Translations under genes and position numbers: made by a program | Shown here: positions 1-7,740 of the stretch, one piece after another | Layout: each line of letters begins with the position of its first letter | Position numbering within the stretch: the stretch's first letter is position 1 | Notes under the pieces: generated by a model | What the model saw: only the letters and a program-made list of their open reading frames with translations | Database searches by the model: none | What the model was told of the DNA's origin: nothing | From: a virus | Strand: one strand, 5' to 3' | DNA: 31,222 nt | IMG/VR virus record: IMGVR_UViG_3300030104_005300 | Location: 1-31,222 of that record

Positions 1-674
1 CGCCCTTCATTCCCTACTACATTAGCTACACTAACATTAAAGCGTTTATTTAGGTCTAATATAACTTGTTGCATTATATCAACTGCTAAAAAGGTAGCTT
101 TAGCCCTATTTGAAGCCTGATTAAGTAATTCATCCAGCCTTCTATCACTATTCATTAGATCTCCAGTTAAAGCAACCACAACTTGGCTAACTCCGTTAAT
201 CTCGAAATACGCTGATGCCTTTTGTACAAAATATTGGCATCGTTGTGATGCAACTTTAAAATCGTATCGATTATTCTGAAGTTCAACTAACTCATTAAAG
301 TGAACGTCACTAAATTGGATGACCCCAACCGCCCTTTTACTAATCTTATGGCTTTTAGTAAGCTTATGTAGTCTATTATTTTCAAAAAGCTTTTTTAATT
401 CTTTGCTGTATTCTTCTACAGCGTTTTCAATTCTTGCGTGTTCTCTGAAACCTTTTCGCTCTATTCTGGTAACATCTTGAGCTTTCTGCTTCTCTTTTCT
501 GTATCTTACATTCTCTCTAAGAAGCTCTAAATCCTCTATAGGATTAACTGTTCTATGCTTGCAAGCTCCACATTGATATCTTTGTTTGTATTTATCAAAT
601 CCGCTTCTAGATAAACCCGTGTGATAGCATTTAGGGCAAGCTAAAACCTTATTTAAGTATTCTTCAGATGACAT
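1..674 (-). CDS. Metallophosphoesterase-like phage protein with N-terminal zinc ribbon (partial, C-terminus outside window)
   Basis: The first 224 codons are present; the reading frame runs off the left edge. Residues 13-39 form a C-x2-C ... C-x2-C zinc ribbon (CPKC ... CGAC). A basic, charged, probably helical linker follows. The second half has the calcineurin-like phosphoesterase signature in order: SDVHFNE (metal-binding D and H), TGDLMNSDRR (GD motif), and VVGNEGR at the edge, where most family members have GNH. The family uses two metal ions to hydrolyse phosphoester bonds; phage members are often called DNA repair exonuclease or phosphatase. Substrate is unknown. It lies 30 bp downstream of the lysozyme gene in the capsid block. 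The ATG at 674 directly precedes the zinc ribbon. The fold call is fairly secure; activity on nucleic acid is inferred from the zinc ribbon. Confidence 0.75.
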   Translation of the reverse strand, partial: MSSEEYLNKVLACPKCYHTGLSRSGFDKYKQRYQCGACKHRTVNPIEDLELLRENVRYRKEKQKAQDVTRIERKGFREHARIENAVEEYSKELKKLFENNRLHKLTKSHKISKRAVGVIQFSDVHFNELVELQNNRYDFKVASQRCQYFVQKASAYFEINGVSQVVVALTGDLMNSDRRLDELLNQASNRAKATFLAVDIMQQVILDLNKRFNVSVANVVGNEG

Positions 675-704
675 AAGTTAATGTTTGGCAGTAGAAAGAA
701 GCAA

Positions 705-1109
705 CTAAAGAGATTTTATAATCTCACTTAGTTCATTTGCTCTATTAGGCGTTTGCTTTGCCCACTTAGAGTCTAGCATTTCTTTAGAAGCGCTTTCCCA
801 CTCAGCGTTCTTTAGATAGCTTAAAGTTTTCTTGAATTTGCAAAAACCTCTAAATCCAAGCTGATAAGCCATATTTAACATAACATTCCTGACTTCTACA
901 GGAGATGTTTTAAACCAATCAAATTTATCTTCAAATCTTTCTTCTAATGCTTGTAGTTTTTCTTTTAGGATCAATTCGCAAACATCCTCAGATAACTCTA
1001 AGTCTTTAATAGCAAAGCCGATTCCTATTGTATCTACACCAGCCGTGCATTTATATACTTTAGGTTTATAGCCTTCGTGTATCTTTAATTGTTCTATAAT
1101 GTCTTTCAT
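705..1109 (-). CDS. T4-type lysozyme / endolysin (muramidase)
   Basis: Predicted to cut the glycan strand of peptidoglycan for lysis or genome entry. From the ATG at 1109 the product is 134 aa and aligns closely with T4 lysozyme: catalytic Glu12 in IHEGYKPKVYKC, Cys21 where T4 has Asp20, and Thr27 in DTIGIGF, equivalent to T4 Glu11/Asp20/Thr26. Cysteine at the second position is a known functional variant in many phage endolysins. A TTG start at 1187 is possible but would overlap the upstream 47-aa gene by 47 bp and add an unneeded N-terminus. No signal peptide or SAR segment is visible, and no holin-like gene is adjacent. It sits between capsid genes and the metallophosphoesterase, so it could be virion-associated or expressed late. 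Confidence 0.88.
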   Translation of the reverse strand: MKDIIEQLKIHEGYKPKVYKCTAGVDTIGIGFAIKDLELSEDVCELILKEKLQALEERFEDKFDWFKTSPVEVRNVMLNMAYQLGFRGFCKFKKTLSYLKNAEWESASKEMLDSKWAKQTPNRANELSEIIKSL

Positions 1110-1140
1110 AATATTATATTGCTCTGTCCAGTATTGATAT

Positions 1141-1284
1141 TTATTTTGCACTCTTTTTAGATTTTTTCTTTTTTGGAGTTGCTCCAATTTCTTCCCAGCC
1201 CAATGCTTTTGCAGAGCCTACATCTTCTTTTTTAAATTCTTTAATTAGTTTTGTTCCGTCTGATTTTTTTATCGTTAGTTTCAT
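1141..1284 (-). CDS. Small lysine-rich protein (47 aa)
   Basis: ATG at 1284, preceded by AAAGGAAACT on the coding strand, a recognisable ribosome binding site. The product starts MKLTIKKSDGTKL, has a short acidic-hydrophobic middle ending GWEEIG, and ends in a tail that is almost all lysine (PKKKKSKKSAK). Small beta-strand proteins with a Lys-rich C-terminal tail are common next to phage capsid genes and may be head-completion or DNA-contacting proteins, but I do not recognise the family. It follows the major capsid gene after a hairpin and precedes the lysozyme. The 60-aa gene at 27107-27289, also adjacent to a virion tube/shell gene, has a similar design (MKIKLKN..., WRDLEAG, Lys-rich end). 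Confidence 0.7.
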   Translation of the reverse strand: MKLTIKKSDGTKLIKEFKKEDVGSAKALGWEEIGATPKKKKSKKSAK

Positions 1285-1301
1285 AGTTTCCTTTGATTGT
1301 A

Positions 1302-1325
1302 AAGGGGGCAGTTTCCCACCCCCTT
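1302..1325 (-). terminator. Hairpin after major capsid gene, possible terminator or attenuator
   Basis: On the minus strand AAGGGGG (1325-1319) pairs with CCCCCTT (1308-1302) across a 10-nt loop. It lies between the major capsid stop (1342) and the next start (1284). There is no long U-tract after it, so partial termination or 3'-end protection of the abundant capsid message is more likely than a strong stop. The same hairpin also forms in the other direction. Confidence 0.5.
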
Positions 1326-1341
1326 AATTTGTAGCTACTTA

Positions 1342-2499
1342 TTAAGAAGCTGGGCTTACTAGTGCGAAAACTTTTTTGTTTCCAGCAGTAGTATTACCAG
1401 TAACTAAACATCCATATACGCTATCTGCAACAAATCTTGTAGATAGAGAAGGTAAATGATAGTCACTTTGCACTCTTGCCTTTAATCCTGAAGAATAAGC
1501 AATATGCATAGCATCTTTATGTATTAAGAACCCAAGCAACTTTTCACTTTCATCTGAAACGCCATTTGCGCTAAAGTTACCAACTGGTGAAGAAGAAGCA
1601 GCTGCGGTAGCAGAGCCTGCGCCATAGTGCATAAAGTTATTAGAGACAATAACTTGCACTCCACCTAACTGACCAGCAAAACCATTAATAAATGGGTTTT
1701 CATTTCCAGCTAAACCAGTACCTTCATATTTAGCAAATTCAGCTAACTTAAATAAGCTACCATAAGTTGCTGGCGTAAGTACCATAAAGTAGTCACTTGC
1801 GTTAGAGTCGTTTGTGTAAATAGCTTCTAACATATTAGATACACCTGCTGCTATAATATCTGTTGAGTCGTGAGTAGTATTTAGCTCAACAGTATTGCCA
1901 GCCTGCCCGCCATCGTCTGTTCCGTTTGCATAGTTAAATGCAACCGCATCAAACACTTTAAGTGCTAAATATTGGTCTACTTTTTTAGCTAAAGCGTATC
2001 CAAGTTTAGATGTATAAAGATTCATAACATCGTAACCTGATTGAACTTTTGCAACATCTGTAATTGAGATTGCGCTATGGATAGCCTGATTGATATCTAA
2101 AGTATAAGCGTCTTCAGCATCAGTAGATTTAGCAAAAGCTAAATTTGTATCAATCAATTCTTCTACAGCAACTGTGCCGCCACCGTAAGTGTCAGACGCA
2201 GTCAGCTCAGTTTGTCTTGGCAAATGAATTCTATCTCCACCACCTGCAATTAAAGCAGATTGATCGTTTGCCATAGCGCCAAATACTAGATTTTTTTCCA
2301 TATAATCCATTATTGACGCACCCCATACTTCAGGGATAAACTCTTGTAATGTAGCAGTAGCAGAATCTGAGTCCCGCAAACCACCAGCAAGAGCAACATT
2401 ATTTGTGCCAGCCAAATTCATTTGGATTCTTGATGTAATGCTAAAATCAGCACCTGAAGCAATCCAAGGATTTTGACCTTCAAAGTTTAAGTTAAACAT
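1342..2499 (-). CDS. Major capsid protein
   Basis: 385 aa. The main shell protein of the head. The N-terminal part holds FIPEVWGASIMDYMEKNLVF followed by GDRIHLPRQTEL, then a long helix with LYTSKLGYALAKKVDQYLA, the pattern of HK97-fold major capsid proteins of the class found in many podo- and siphophages without a protease-cleaved delta domain. The C-terminal half carries predicted substrate-like segments (YFMVLTPATYGSLFKLAEF; VIVSNNFM) typical of A-domain strands. Strong ribosome binding site CAGGAG before ATG at 2499. It follows the scaffold gene by 16 bp in the same operon, the classic scaffold-capsid order. No protease gene is visible in this window. Confidence 0.87.
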   Translation of the reverse strand: MFNLNFEGQNPWIASGADFSITSRIQMNLAGTNNVALAGGLRDSDSATATLQEFIPEVWGASIMDYMEKNLVFGAMANDQSALIAGGGDRIHLPRQTELTASDTYGGGTVAVEELIDTNLAFAKSTDAEDAYTLDINQAIHSAISITDVAKVQSGYDVMNLYTSKLGYALAKKVDQYLALKVFDAVAFNYANGTDDGGQAGNTVELNTTHDSTDIIAAGVSNMLEAIYTNDSNASDYFMVLTPATYGSLFKLAEFAKYEGTGLAGNENPFINGFAGQLGGVQVIVSNNFMHYGAGSATAAASSSPVGNFSANGVSDESEKLLGFLIHKDAMHIAYSSGLKARVQSDYHLPSLSTRFVADSVYGCLVTGNTTAGNKKVFALVSPAS

Positions 2500-2515
2500 T
2501 TATTTCTCCTGTGAT

Positions 2516-3031
2516 TTAATTGCCCTTTGCTTTGCTGGCATAGAAAGCCCTTCTTTCGGAATCATTCATATCCTTCCATTCCTTGTCTATGACGATATCT
2601 TTGCTTCTTCCTATAACCTCTGGAGCATTAGGCTTTGTGTTATTAATTTTACTTGTAACAAATTCAAGGGTCTCTAAAGGCAAACCTGCCAATGTCTCCC
2701 TTTCGCTCTCAGGATGCTGGTCTAACAAAGAGGTTCTTTTAGCCTCTTCATACTTGCTCCATTTTTCAGCGTTAGATGACAAACTTTCGTTTTCAGAGGA
2801 CACCTTTTCATACAAGGCTTTAAAATCCTCTTTTTCTTTAAGTTTTTCTTCCTCTGCTTTTGCAAATTTATTTTGCATTCGCTTTACACGAGCCTCAGCT
2901 TCCTGCGCCCTAGTTCTATACTTTTTGCTTTCTGCTATTAATGCACCAACATCAGGCGAACTTGCTGGTGTTTCTTGGATAGGTTGCTCACTTACTGTTT
3001 CGCTTGCTACTGATTTTGTTTCTTCGGACAT
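2516..3031 (-). CDS. Head scaffolding protein
   Basis: 171 aa, predicted to guide procapsid assembly and to leave before maturation. The N-terminus is rich in Ser, Glu and Pro; residues about 30-100 form a highly charged coiled coil (AEARVKRMQNKFAKAEEEKL, then KALYEKVSSENESLSSNAEK); the C-terminus is mixed charged with WKDMNDSERRAFYASKAKGN, a short helical end like the capsid-binding tail of scaffolds. It has a strong AAGGAGG site before ATG at 3031 and lies directly upstream of the major capsid gene. The call rests on composition, coiled coil, size and position rather than on a strict motif. Confidence 0.8.
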   Translation of the reverse strand: MSEETKSVASETVSEQPIQETPASSPDVGALIAESKKYRTRAQEAEARVKRMQNKFAKAEEEKLKEKEDFKALYEKVSSENESLSSNAEKWSKYEEAKRTSLLDQHPESERETLAGLPLETLEFVTSKINNTKPNAPEVIGRSKDIVIDKEWKDMNDSERRAFYASKAKGN

Positions 3032-3090
3032 ACTGCCCTCCTTATTGTGTTTTTGTAAAATAAAAATACTATATCTTGTATTTATACTAC

Positions 3091-3110
3091 GCCATAAGTT
3101 AGATTATGGC
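3091..3110. promoter_or_regulatory. Inverted repeat in the divergent scaffold/TerL promoter gap
   Basis: GCCATAA-GTTAGA-TTATGGC is a 7-bp perfect inverted repeat with a 6-bp centre. It lies midway in the 100-bp gap (3032-3131) between the divergently transcribed scaffold and large-terminase genes, where promoters for both directions must sit. It could be an operator for a dimeric regulator or a hairpin in the TerL leader RNA. No regulator is identified. Confidence 0.4.
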
Positions 3111-3131
3111 AGTTGTTTATTGCAACCTTTA

Positions 3132-4454
3132 ATGGAAAATAATTTACAAGAAGAATTAAAATTTAAGAAGTCTTGGTTTGACTTTATGGGGTATAAACCT
3201 CACAAAGGTCAAGAAAAACTACATTTTCCAACTAAAGATACATCAAGATTTTTTGTAATGGTATGTGGCAGAAGGTTTGGTAAAACAACTTGCTCTGCAA
3301 TGGAAGCTACATTTGTAGCATCACAGCCGAATAAAAGAATATGGTGTGTTGGATTATCTTACGATAAAGCTGACTTGATGTTTAGAGAAATATGGAAGAA
3401 GATGGTAGTAGGGCATCAAAACGATATTATAAGAGCTTCTGAAAAAGAAAGATATATAAAATTTAAATGGGGAACAGTAGTTGAAGGCAAGTCTGCTGAT
3501 AACCCTGACTCATTAGTAGGGGAAGGTTTAGATCTTCTTATTATTGATGAGGCTGCAAAAGTAAAAAGAAAGATATGGGATATGTATTTGTCTCCTACTT
3601 TATCAGATAGAAAAGGAAAAGCAATATTTATTACGACCCCTGAAGGATTTAATTGGGTTTATGATTTATACTTGCTAGGTCAGAAAGACAAGTTATGGGA
3701 ATCGCACCAAGCTCCATCTTGGGATAATCAGTTTTCCTTCCCTGACGGGCAAAACGATGAGTTTATAGTTGAAAGAAAAAGAAATATGTCAACTGAATCG
3801 TTTAACCAAGAGTATGGTGCTAAGTTTACAACATTTGCAGGTCAAGTATACCCGTTTGACAGAAGCTTAGATGTAGGTTATTTCCCATACAACCCAAATT
3901 ACCCTACATTTTGTAGTGTAGACTTTGGATATAGGATGCCAGCAGTAGGGTGGTTTCAAACTCAAATGATTAACGGGGAATGGCATATAAACATAATTGA
4001 TGAAATTATACACGAAACAAATATTAAGACTGATGAGCTTGTTAAGCGAATTAAAGCAAAACCGTATTACGTTAGAGAGTATTATGGAGACCCAGCTGGA
4101 CAACAAGCTCAAGGACAGTCAGGGATGGGCGATATAGAAATTTTTAGGCAAAATGGAATCCGAATACACACAATAAGAGATAAAGTGTCTAGAAATATTA
4201 CATCTGGGATTAGCCACGTAAGAGGGTTTATTGAAAACGCTATGGGTAAGCGTTATTTACATATAGACAAAAAATGTCAAGGAATAGCAGAAGATTTAGA
4301 AAACTATCGATACCCAGAACATAAAGAAGGGTCTGACTTAAAACAAGACCCTTTAAAAGACGGATTTCACGACCACGGATGCGATATGATAAGATATTTT
4401 TTTATAAACAGATTTCCAATTAAACAGCAACAACTAATAGTGAGGAAGAGATGA
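3132..4454 (+). CDS. terL: Terminase large subunit (packaging ATPase-nuclease)
   Basis: 440 aa, usual length for the family. It pumps DNA into the prohead and cuts the concatemer. The ATPase half has a Walker A variant CGRRFGKT at 45-52, Walker B LLIIDE at 135-140 and the coupling motif TTPEG at 168-172. The RNase H-like nuclease half has Asp264 (SVDFGYR), Asp320 (YYGDPAG) and the third acidic site in FHDHGCDMIRYF (Asp414 or Asp418). The ATG at 3132 is chosen because it begins right before the conserved N-terminus; the frame stays open to 2583 but that stretch is antisense to the scaffold gene. No clear Shine-Dalgarno precedes this ATG, which is odd here. It overlaps the portal start by 4 bp. 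Confidence 0.95.
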   Translation: MENNLQEELKFKKSWFDFMGYKPHKGQEKLHFPTKDTSRFFVMVCGRRFGKTTCSAMEATFVASQPNKRIWCVGLSYDKADLMFREIWKKMVVGHQNDIIRASEKERYIKFKWGTVVEGKSADNPDSLVGEGLDLLIIDEAAKVKRKIWDMYLSPTLSDRKGKAIFITTPEGFNWVYDLYLLGQKDKLWESHQAPSWDNQFSFPDGQNDEFIVERKRNMSTESFNQEYGAKFTTFAGQVYPFDRSLDVGYFPYNPNYPTFCSVDFGYRMPAVGWFQTQMINGEWHINIIDEIIHETNIKTDELVKRIKAKPYYVREYYGDPAGQQAQGQSGMGDIEIFRQNGIRIHTIRDKVSRNITSGISHVRGFIENAMGKRYLHIDKKCQGIAEDLENYRYPEHKEGSDLKQDPLKDGFHDHGCDMIRYFFINRFPIKQQQLIVRKR

Positions 4455-5719
4455 CAGTCGAACAAATAATTCAAGAATCAGTAAAAGATTACAAGCAATC
4501 TGAAGCTTCAGCAAGAAGAAGGCATATAAGGAAATTAATAGATTATTATTGCGGCTCAAATACCGCAAACTATATAAATCAATATTTTGACTCTGATGCT
4601 TTTAGGGAAATCCCTTGTTATGAAGCTAATTTTACTAAAAGATTTATTAATAAAATGAGCCGAATATACACAGTAGGAGCTAATAGAAATGTGGGAAATG
4701 TCTATAGCAATTTAACTGTAATGAAAGACGCTAGGATGAAGCATATTGAAAGAATGACACGTTTAATTGGAACCGTTGCTACTCAAGTTGTATTTATTGA
4801 TGATGATATGCCTCATTTTGACTATAGACCTGTTTATTACTTCGATGTCCATCTTGGCGACAATCCTTTTAAGCCTGAAGCTATTACTTATCCTGTTTTG
4901 GGGAATTCAGACGATATATCGCAGGCTGAAAAACTAAAGTATGCTTATTGGGATAGCGGTATGTACGCGTTATATGATGAAGATGGCAATATTATTGACG
5001 AATATGAACACGGATACGGAGTTCTTCCATTTGTATTTACTCACAGAGAAAATCAATTAGATTCTTTCTTTGTAGATGGGGCAGATGATATAGTTTCTTG
5101 CAATGAACACGTAAATATAACTATGACTGAGCTTCAATTAGGGTTGAGATTTCAAATGTTTGGTCAACCTTATGTAACTGGGCTTCAAGCCGATAAAAGA
5201 TTAGAAAGAGCTGGATCAGACACTATATTAGACCTCCCCGAAGGCTCTGTGTTTGACATTGTTGCCCCAGATGCTGATTTACAGTCAGTAATAGAGACAG
5301 TTAAGTTTCAAGTTGACTTAGTTGCTCAAAATAATCACTTATATGTTCAATTTGCCCAAGATGGTGGTGAAGTTCCTAGTGGAATTGCTTTAAAAATTAA
5401 AGACTTAGAGAGATTTGAGGACTACCAAGACGATATTGAGCTTTGGAAGATGTATGAACACGAATTATACCACGTTGAAAGAGAAATTGCAGATTATAAT
5501 GGCATAAGACTACCAGAAAGCCTTAAATTAGACTTTAACGAGCCTGAATACCCTAAAACAATGCAAGATCAAATACTTTGGGATAATCATAGACTCCAAA
5601 ACAACCTTACAACGCAATCTAAACTTATGGTTGAATATAATGATGATTTATCATTAGATGAAGCAGATAAGATAATTGCTGAGAATAAAGAAAAAAACAA
5701 GGATAGAAATATACTATGA
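4451..5719 (+). CDS. Portal protein
   Basis: 422 aa. Forms the dodecameric ring at one head vertex through which DNA passes and to which TerL docks. Start ATG overlaps the TerL stop (ATGA) and is preceded by GAGGAAGAG. The N-terminus is helical and charged; the stretch RRRHIRKLIDYYCGSNTANY and the following EIPCYEANFTKRFINKMSRI fit the start of the clip/wing region of SPP1-type portals; the middle is a beta-rich domain, then a long helix around residues 310-360 (ALKIKDLERFEDYQDDIELW), which fits the stem/crown helices. Position directly after TerL supports the call strongly. Confidence 0.88.
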   Translation: MTVEQIIQESVKDYKQSEASARRRHIRKLIDYYCGSNTANYINQYFDSDAFREIPCYEANFTKRFINKMSRIYTVGANRNVGNVYSNLTVMKDARMKHIERMTRLIGTVATQVVFIDDDMPHFDYRPVYYFDVHLGDNPFKPEAITYPVLGNSDDISQAEKLKYAYWDSGMYALYDEDGNIIDEYEHGYGVLPFVFTHRENQLDSFFVDGADDIVSCNEHVNITMTELQLGLRFQMFGQPYVTGLQADKRLERAGSDTILDLPEGSVFDIVAPDADLQSVIETVKFQVDLVAQNNHLYVQFAQDGGEVPSGIALKIKDLERFEDYQDDIELWKMYEHELYHVEREIADYNGIRLPESLKLDFNEPEYPKTMQDQILWDNHRLQNNLTTQSKLMVEYNDDLSLDEADKIIAENKEKNKDRNIL

Positions 5720-6192
5720 TTGGAGCAATAATAAAGTCAAATTTTAAATTCAAAAGCCTTTTAAATTATGTAAAATCAAATAAATGGGAACATTACATTA
5801 CCGCAATAACATCAAAACCTATAGCTGAAAACGCTAAAAAGAACATCTTTGACGGGAAACTGACTCCGCCATTAAAAAATTCTACTATAAGCATAAGAAG
5901 AGAAAGAGGTATTGGGGGAAGTAAGCCTCTCTTTGCAACAGGAGCTTTGTATAACAGTATTAAAGCTACAAGAGGTGGGGTTCAAATGCTTGAATACGGT
6001 ACATTGCACAATAAAAGGGGATTTAAACCAAAATACATCCCTATTGTTGCACGAGGAGAGATTCGGTATTTTAAAAACAAAAAAAATATAAGAGTTCCTG
6101 TTAGAAACTTTTTATCTGTAGATGTTCAAAAAAAGCCTGAAATAGAAGATAAAATAGCTAAAAAATTCAACGAAAAGCTTAAACTAAAATAA
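5716..6192 (+). CDS. Virion morphogenesis / HK97 gp10-like head-tail completion protein
   Basis: 158 aa. Overlaps the portal stop by 4 bp (ATGA), so translation is probably coupled. The region LFATGALYNSIKATRGG, followed by a beta hairpin and VPVRNFLSVD, is the hallmark of the gpG/HK97-gp10 family (T-G-x-L-x-x-S-I ... V-P-x-R-x-F-L), which completes the neck or tail end. The protein is basic at both ends. This family usually lies after the head-tail connector; here it is directly after the portal on the other strand from the other neck genes (27299-28704). Confidence 0.75.
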   Translation: MIGAIIKSNFKFKSLLNYVKSNKWEHYITAITSKPIAENAKKNIFDGKLTPPLKNSTISIRRERGIGGSKPLFATGALYNSIKATRGGVQMLEYGTLHNKRGFKPKYIPIVARGEIRYFKNKKNIRVPVRNFLSVDVQKKPEIEDKIAKKFNEKLKLK

Positions 6193-6212
6193 TCCAACCT
6201 AAAGGAGTCAGT

Positions 6213-6428
6213 ATGAAGATGAGAATTCTAGTAGAATTACTAAAATCAGTTAAAGAGACTAATGAAAGGTTGGATGAGTTAAAAAATTTAATTAATGATC
6301 TAAATAGCGGGTCAAAAGCTCAAATTGAAATATCAGAAGACATAGTAGTCCCTATAACTGAGGATGTTTATGATAAGATATGTGAAGAATTAGGTTCAGG
6401 TAGTCTTTTCTTTATGGGTATTGCTTAA
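6213..6428 (+). CDS. Small hypothetical protein, 71 aa
   Basis: Good ribosome binding site (AAAGGAGT) before ATG at 6213. The first half is a charged amphipathic helix (ELLKSVKETNERLDELKNLI); the second half is acidic with short beta segments (EDIVVPITEDVYDKI). It is the last gene of the TerL-portal unit and its final 33 bp overlap the 3' end of the opposing gene at 6396-6545. Not recognised; might be a small head or chaperone protein from its place in the operon. Confidence 0.65.
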   Translation: MKMRILVELLKSVKETNERLDELKNLINDLNSGSKAQIEISEDIVVPITEDVYDKICEELGSGSLFFMGIA

Positions 6429-6545
6429 ATCATTAATTTGGCTTTGCAAAGCTTGTATAGCTAATTTCATAGCATATATCTCAGCCATACACCAAACTAT
6501 ACCTTTATCCCTGTCTTTGTTCGTTTTCTTTTTGCTCAACTTCAT
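6396..6545 (-). CDS. Small hypothetical protein downstream of TerS, 49 aa
   Basis: ATG at 6545 lies inside the end of the small-terminase gene (41 bp overlap). GGAGG stands just before this ATG, closer than usual. The product begins with a basic segment (KLSKKKTNKDRDKG) followed by a helix (AEIYAMKLAIQALQSQINDL). A second ATG at the AEIYAM segment could be the real start. It overlaps the convergent gene at 6213-6428 by 33 bp. Probably a real translationally coupled gene, function unknown. Confidence 0.5.
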   Translation of the reverse strand: MKLSKKKTNKDRDKGIVWCMAEIYAMKLAIQALQSQINDLSNTHKEKTT

Positions 6546-7161
6546 CCCTCCACGCTTTCCTTTGAGCAGGCGTAGGTCTTCTAGCAGGTAATGGAGCAAC
6601 TCCAACCTTTTTTGCTCTGCGAACCCAACTCTCCCACTCTCTTCGTTTTTTATTATACTCAGCACGTTCGGCAGCAGTTTTCTTTACTTTTTTTATTCTT
6701 TTCCTTTCTTTCTTTGTGCGTTGTATTTGATTTTCAGTATTCCGTTCAGGTAAATCCGCTTCTATATCAGGCATTGATGCAACAATCTCCTCTATTTCAG
6801 CATCTTCAAATTCTATTTCGGCTTTATCTGCCTTCAAGAACTTCTCATAAGGACTATCAATAGTAATATTAACATTCTTAACCAATTTACCACTATGTTC
6901 TAACACAAGTCTTCCTGCTTGCACATTACCCGCTTTAGCTTCTCTTACCATCGCTTCTAATACGGCAACTATATCCACACCGAAGCGAAGCATATACCTC
7001 TCGTAAATTGCATCTATAAAGTTTGGATTCTTGCGCCAAATATAAATCAACTGTGTAGACACACCAATATCCTTAGCTACCTCAGCAGCAGTAATATCAG
7101 GCTTTAAAGCATATAGCTCAACAGCCCTTAATACGTCTGGTCTTTTAAGTAAATCTGACAT
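6505..7161 (-). CDS. terS: Terminase small subunit (DNA recognition)
   Basis: 218 aa. Binds the packaging start site and hands DNA to TerL. Residues about 23-46 form a helix-turn-helix (ITAAEVAKDIGVSTQLIYIW), as in TerS and related HTH_7/terminase_5 proteins. A helical segment (VLEAMVREAKAGNVQAGRLV) follows, fitting the oligomerisation core, where the RLVLEHSGK motif recalls other TerS proteins. The middle is acidic (EIEFEDAEIEEI) and the C-terminal third is very basic. It lies on the opposite strand from TerL and more than 2 kb away, which is unusual. ATG at 7161 immediately follows the stop of the upstream 54-aa gene. Confidence 0.8.
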   Translation of the reverse strand: MSDLLKRPDVLRAVELYALKPDITAAEVAKDIGVSTQLIYIWRKNPNFIDAIYERYMLRFGVDIVAVLEAMVREAKAGNVQAGRLVLEHSGKLVKNVNITIDSPYEKFLKADKAEIEFEDAEIEEIVASMPDIEADLPERNTENQIQRTKKERKRIKKVKKTAAERAEYNKKRREWESWVRRAKKVGVAPLPARRPTPAQRKAWRDEVEQKENEQRQG

Positions 7162-7326
7162 TTAATATTTAAGTGTGTTTTTTAGGTATTTAGCAATCCA
7201 CCAGCACCTACCGTAGTCAGATGCCTCATTTATCGCCTTTTCTGCCCTTTTATAGCGATAATATGATCTAGAGCGGCTCCTTACCTTAGCCCCCTCCTTT
7301 TTAGCGACTAAAGTATCATTTTCCAT
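7162..7326 (-). CDS. Small basic protein upstream of TerS, 54 aa
   Basis: ATG at 7326, stop codon abutting the TerS start with no spacer, so the two are probably co-translated. The product has a Lys/Arg/Tyr-rich middle (KVRSRSRSYYRYKRAEKA) and ends CWWIAKYLKNTLKY. The AKKEGAK stretch in the coding sequence carries AAGGAGG, which may only be chance. No family recognised. First gene of the leftward TerS unit, so it is probably transcribed from the hub at 7327-7809. Confidence 0.6.
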   Translation of the reverse strand: MENDTLVAKKEGAKVRSRSRSYYRYKRAEKAINEASDYGRCWWIAKYLKNTLKY

Positions 7327-7536
7327 ATTCTAATATAATACCATACAGAGTTCTTATGCAAATTTTATCCGTAGTTAGCTTTTGTATTTTGTGGGGAATG
7401 GTACCTCACGCAACCTCACATTTGCTATCCCCCCCGACGGGGTCTAACTATTTAAAGAAGTAGTTCATAATTTTATTATAAGAGGAGGTGAACCCGATTA
7501 AATCAGATTTTGAGATATAATTTTAGATATATTTAT

Positions 7537-7551
7537 TAATTATCATAATTA
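7537..7551. promoter_or_regulatory. Palindrome TAATTAT-C-ATAATTA, possible operator
   Basis: Perfect 7-bp half sites around one base. Because the surroundings are AT-rich, chance occurrence is possible, but a 15-bp perfect palindrome in the middle of the divergent hub is a natural candidate for a dimeric repressor or initiator site. Confidence 0.35.
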
Positions 7552-7740
7552 GTGTTAGTGTATATGTAATTAATTGTATTGGTATATAGTATTAGTAGGT
7601 TTGGCGGGTTTGTTTGGATATGATATTTAAATAATTAATGAATCTTTTTTAATTAGATATATATATAATGTTATTGTATGCAATAGAATGATAATTAGAT
7701 TAGGCTTTTTATTCTTAATAATTCAATATGAAATAAAAGG

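Noticed and set aside
2583-3131. Upstream in-frame extension of the TerL reading frame
   Set aside because: It is antisense to the scaffold gene, contains hydrophobic and Ser-rich noise, and TerL homology starts at the ATG at 3132.
3867-4112. Minus-strand ORF inside TerL
   Set aside because: Shadow of a strongly conserved gene; no leader or known motif.
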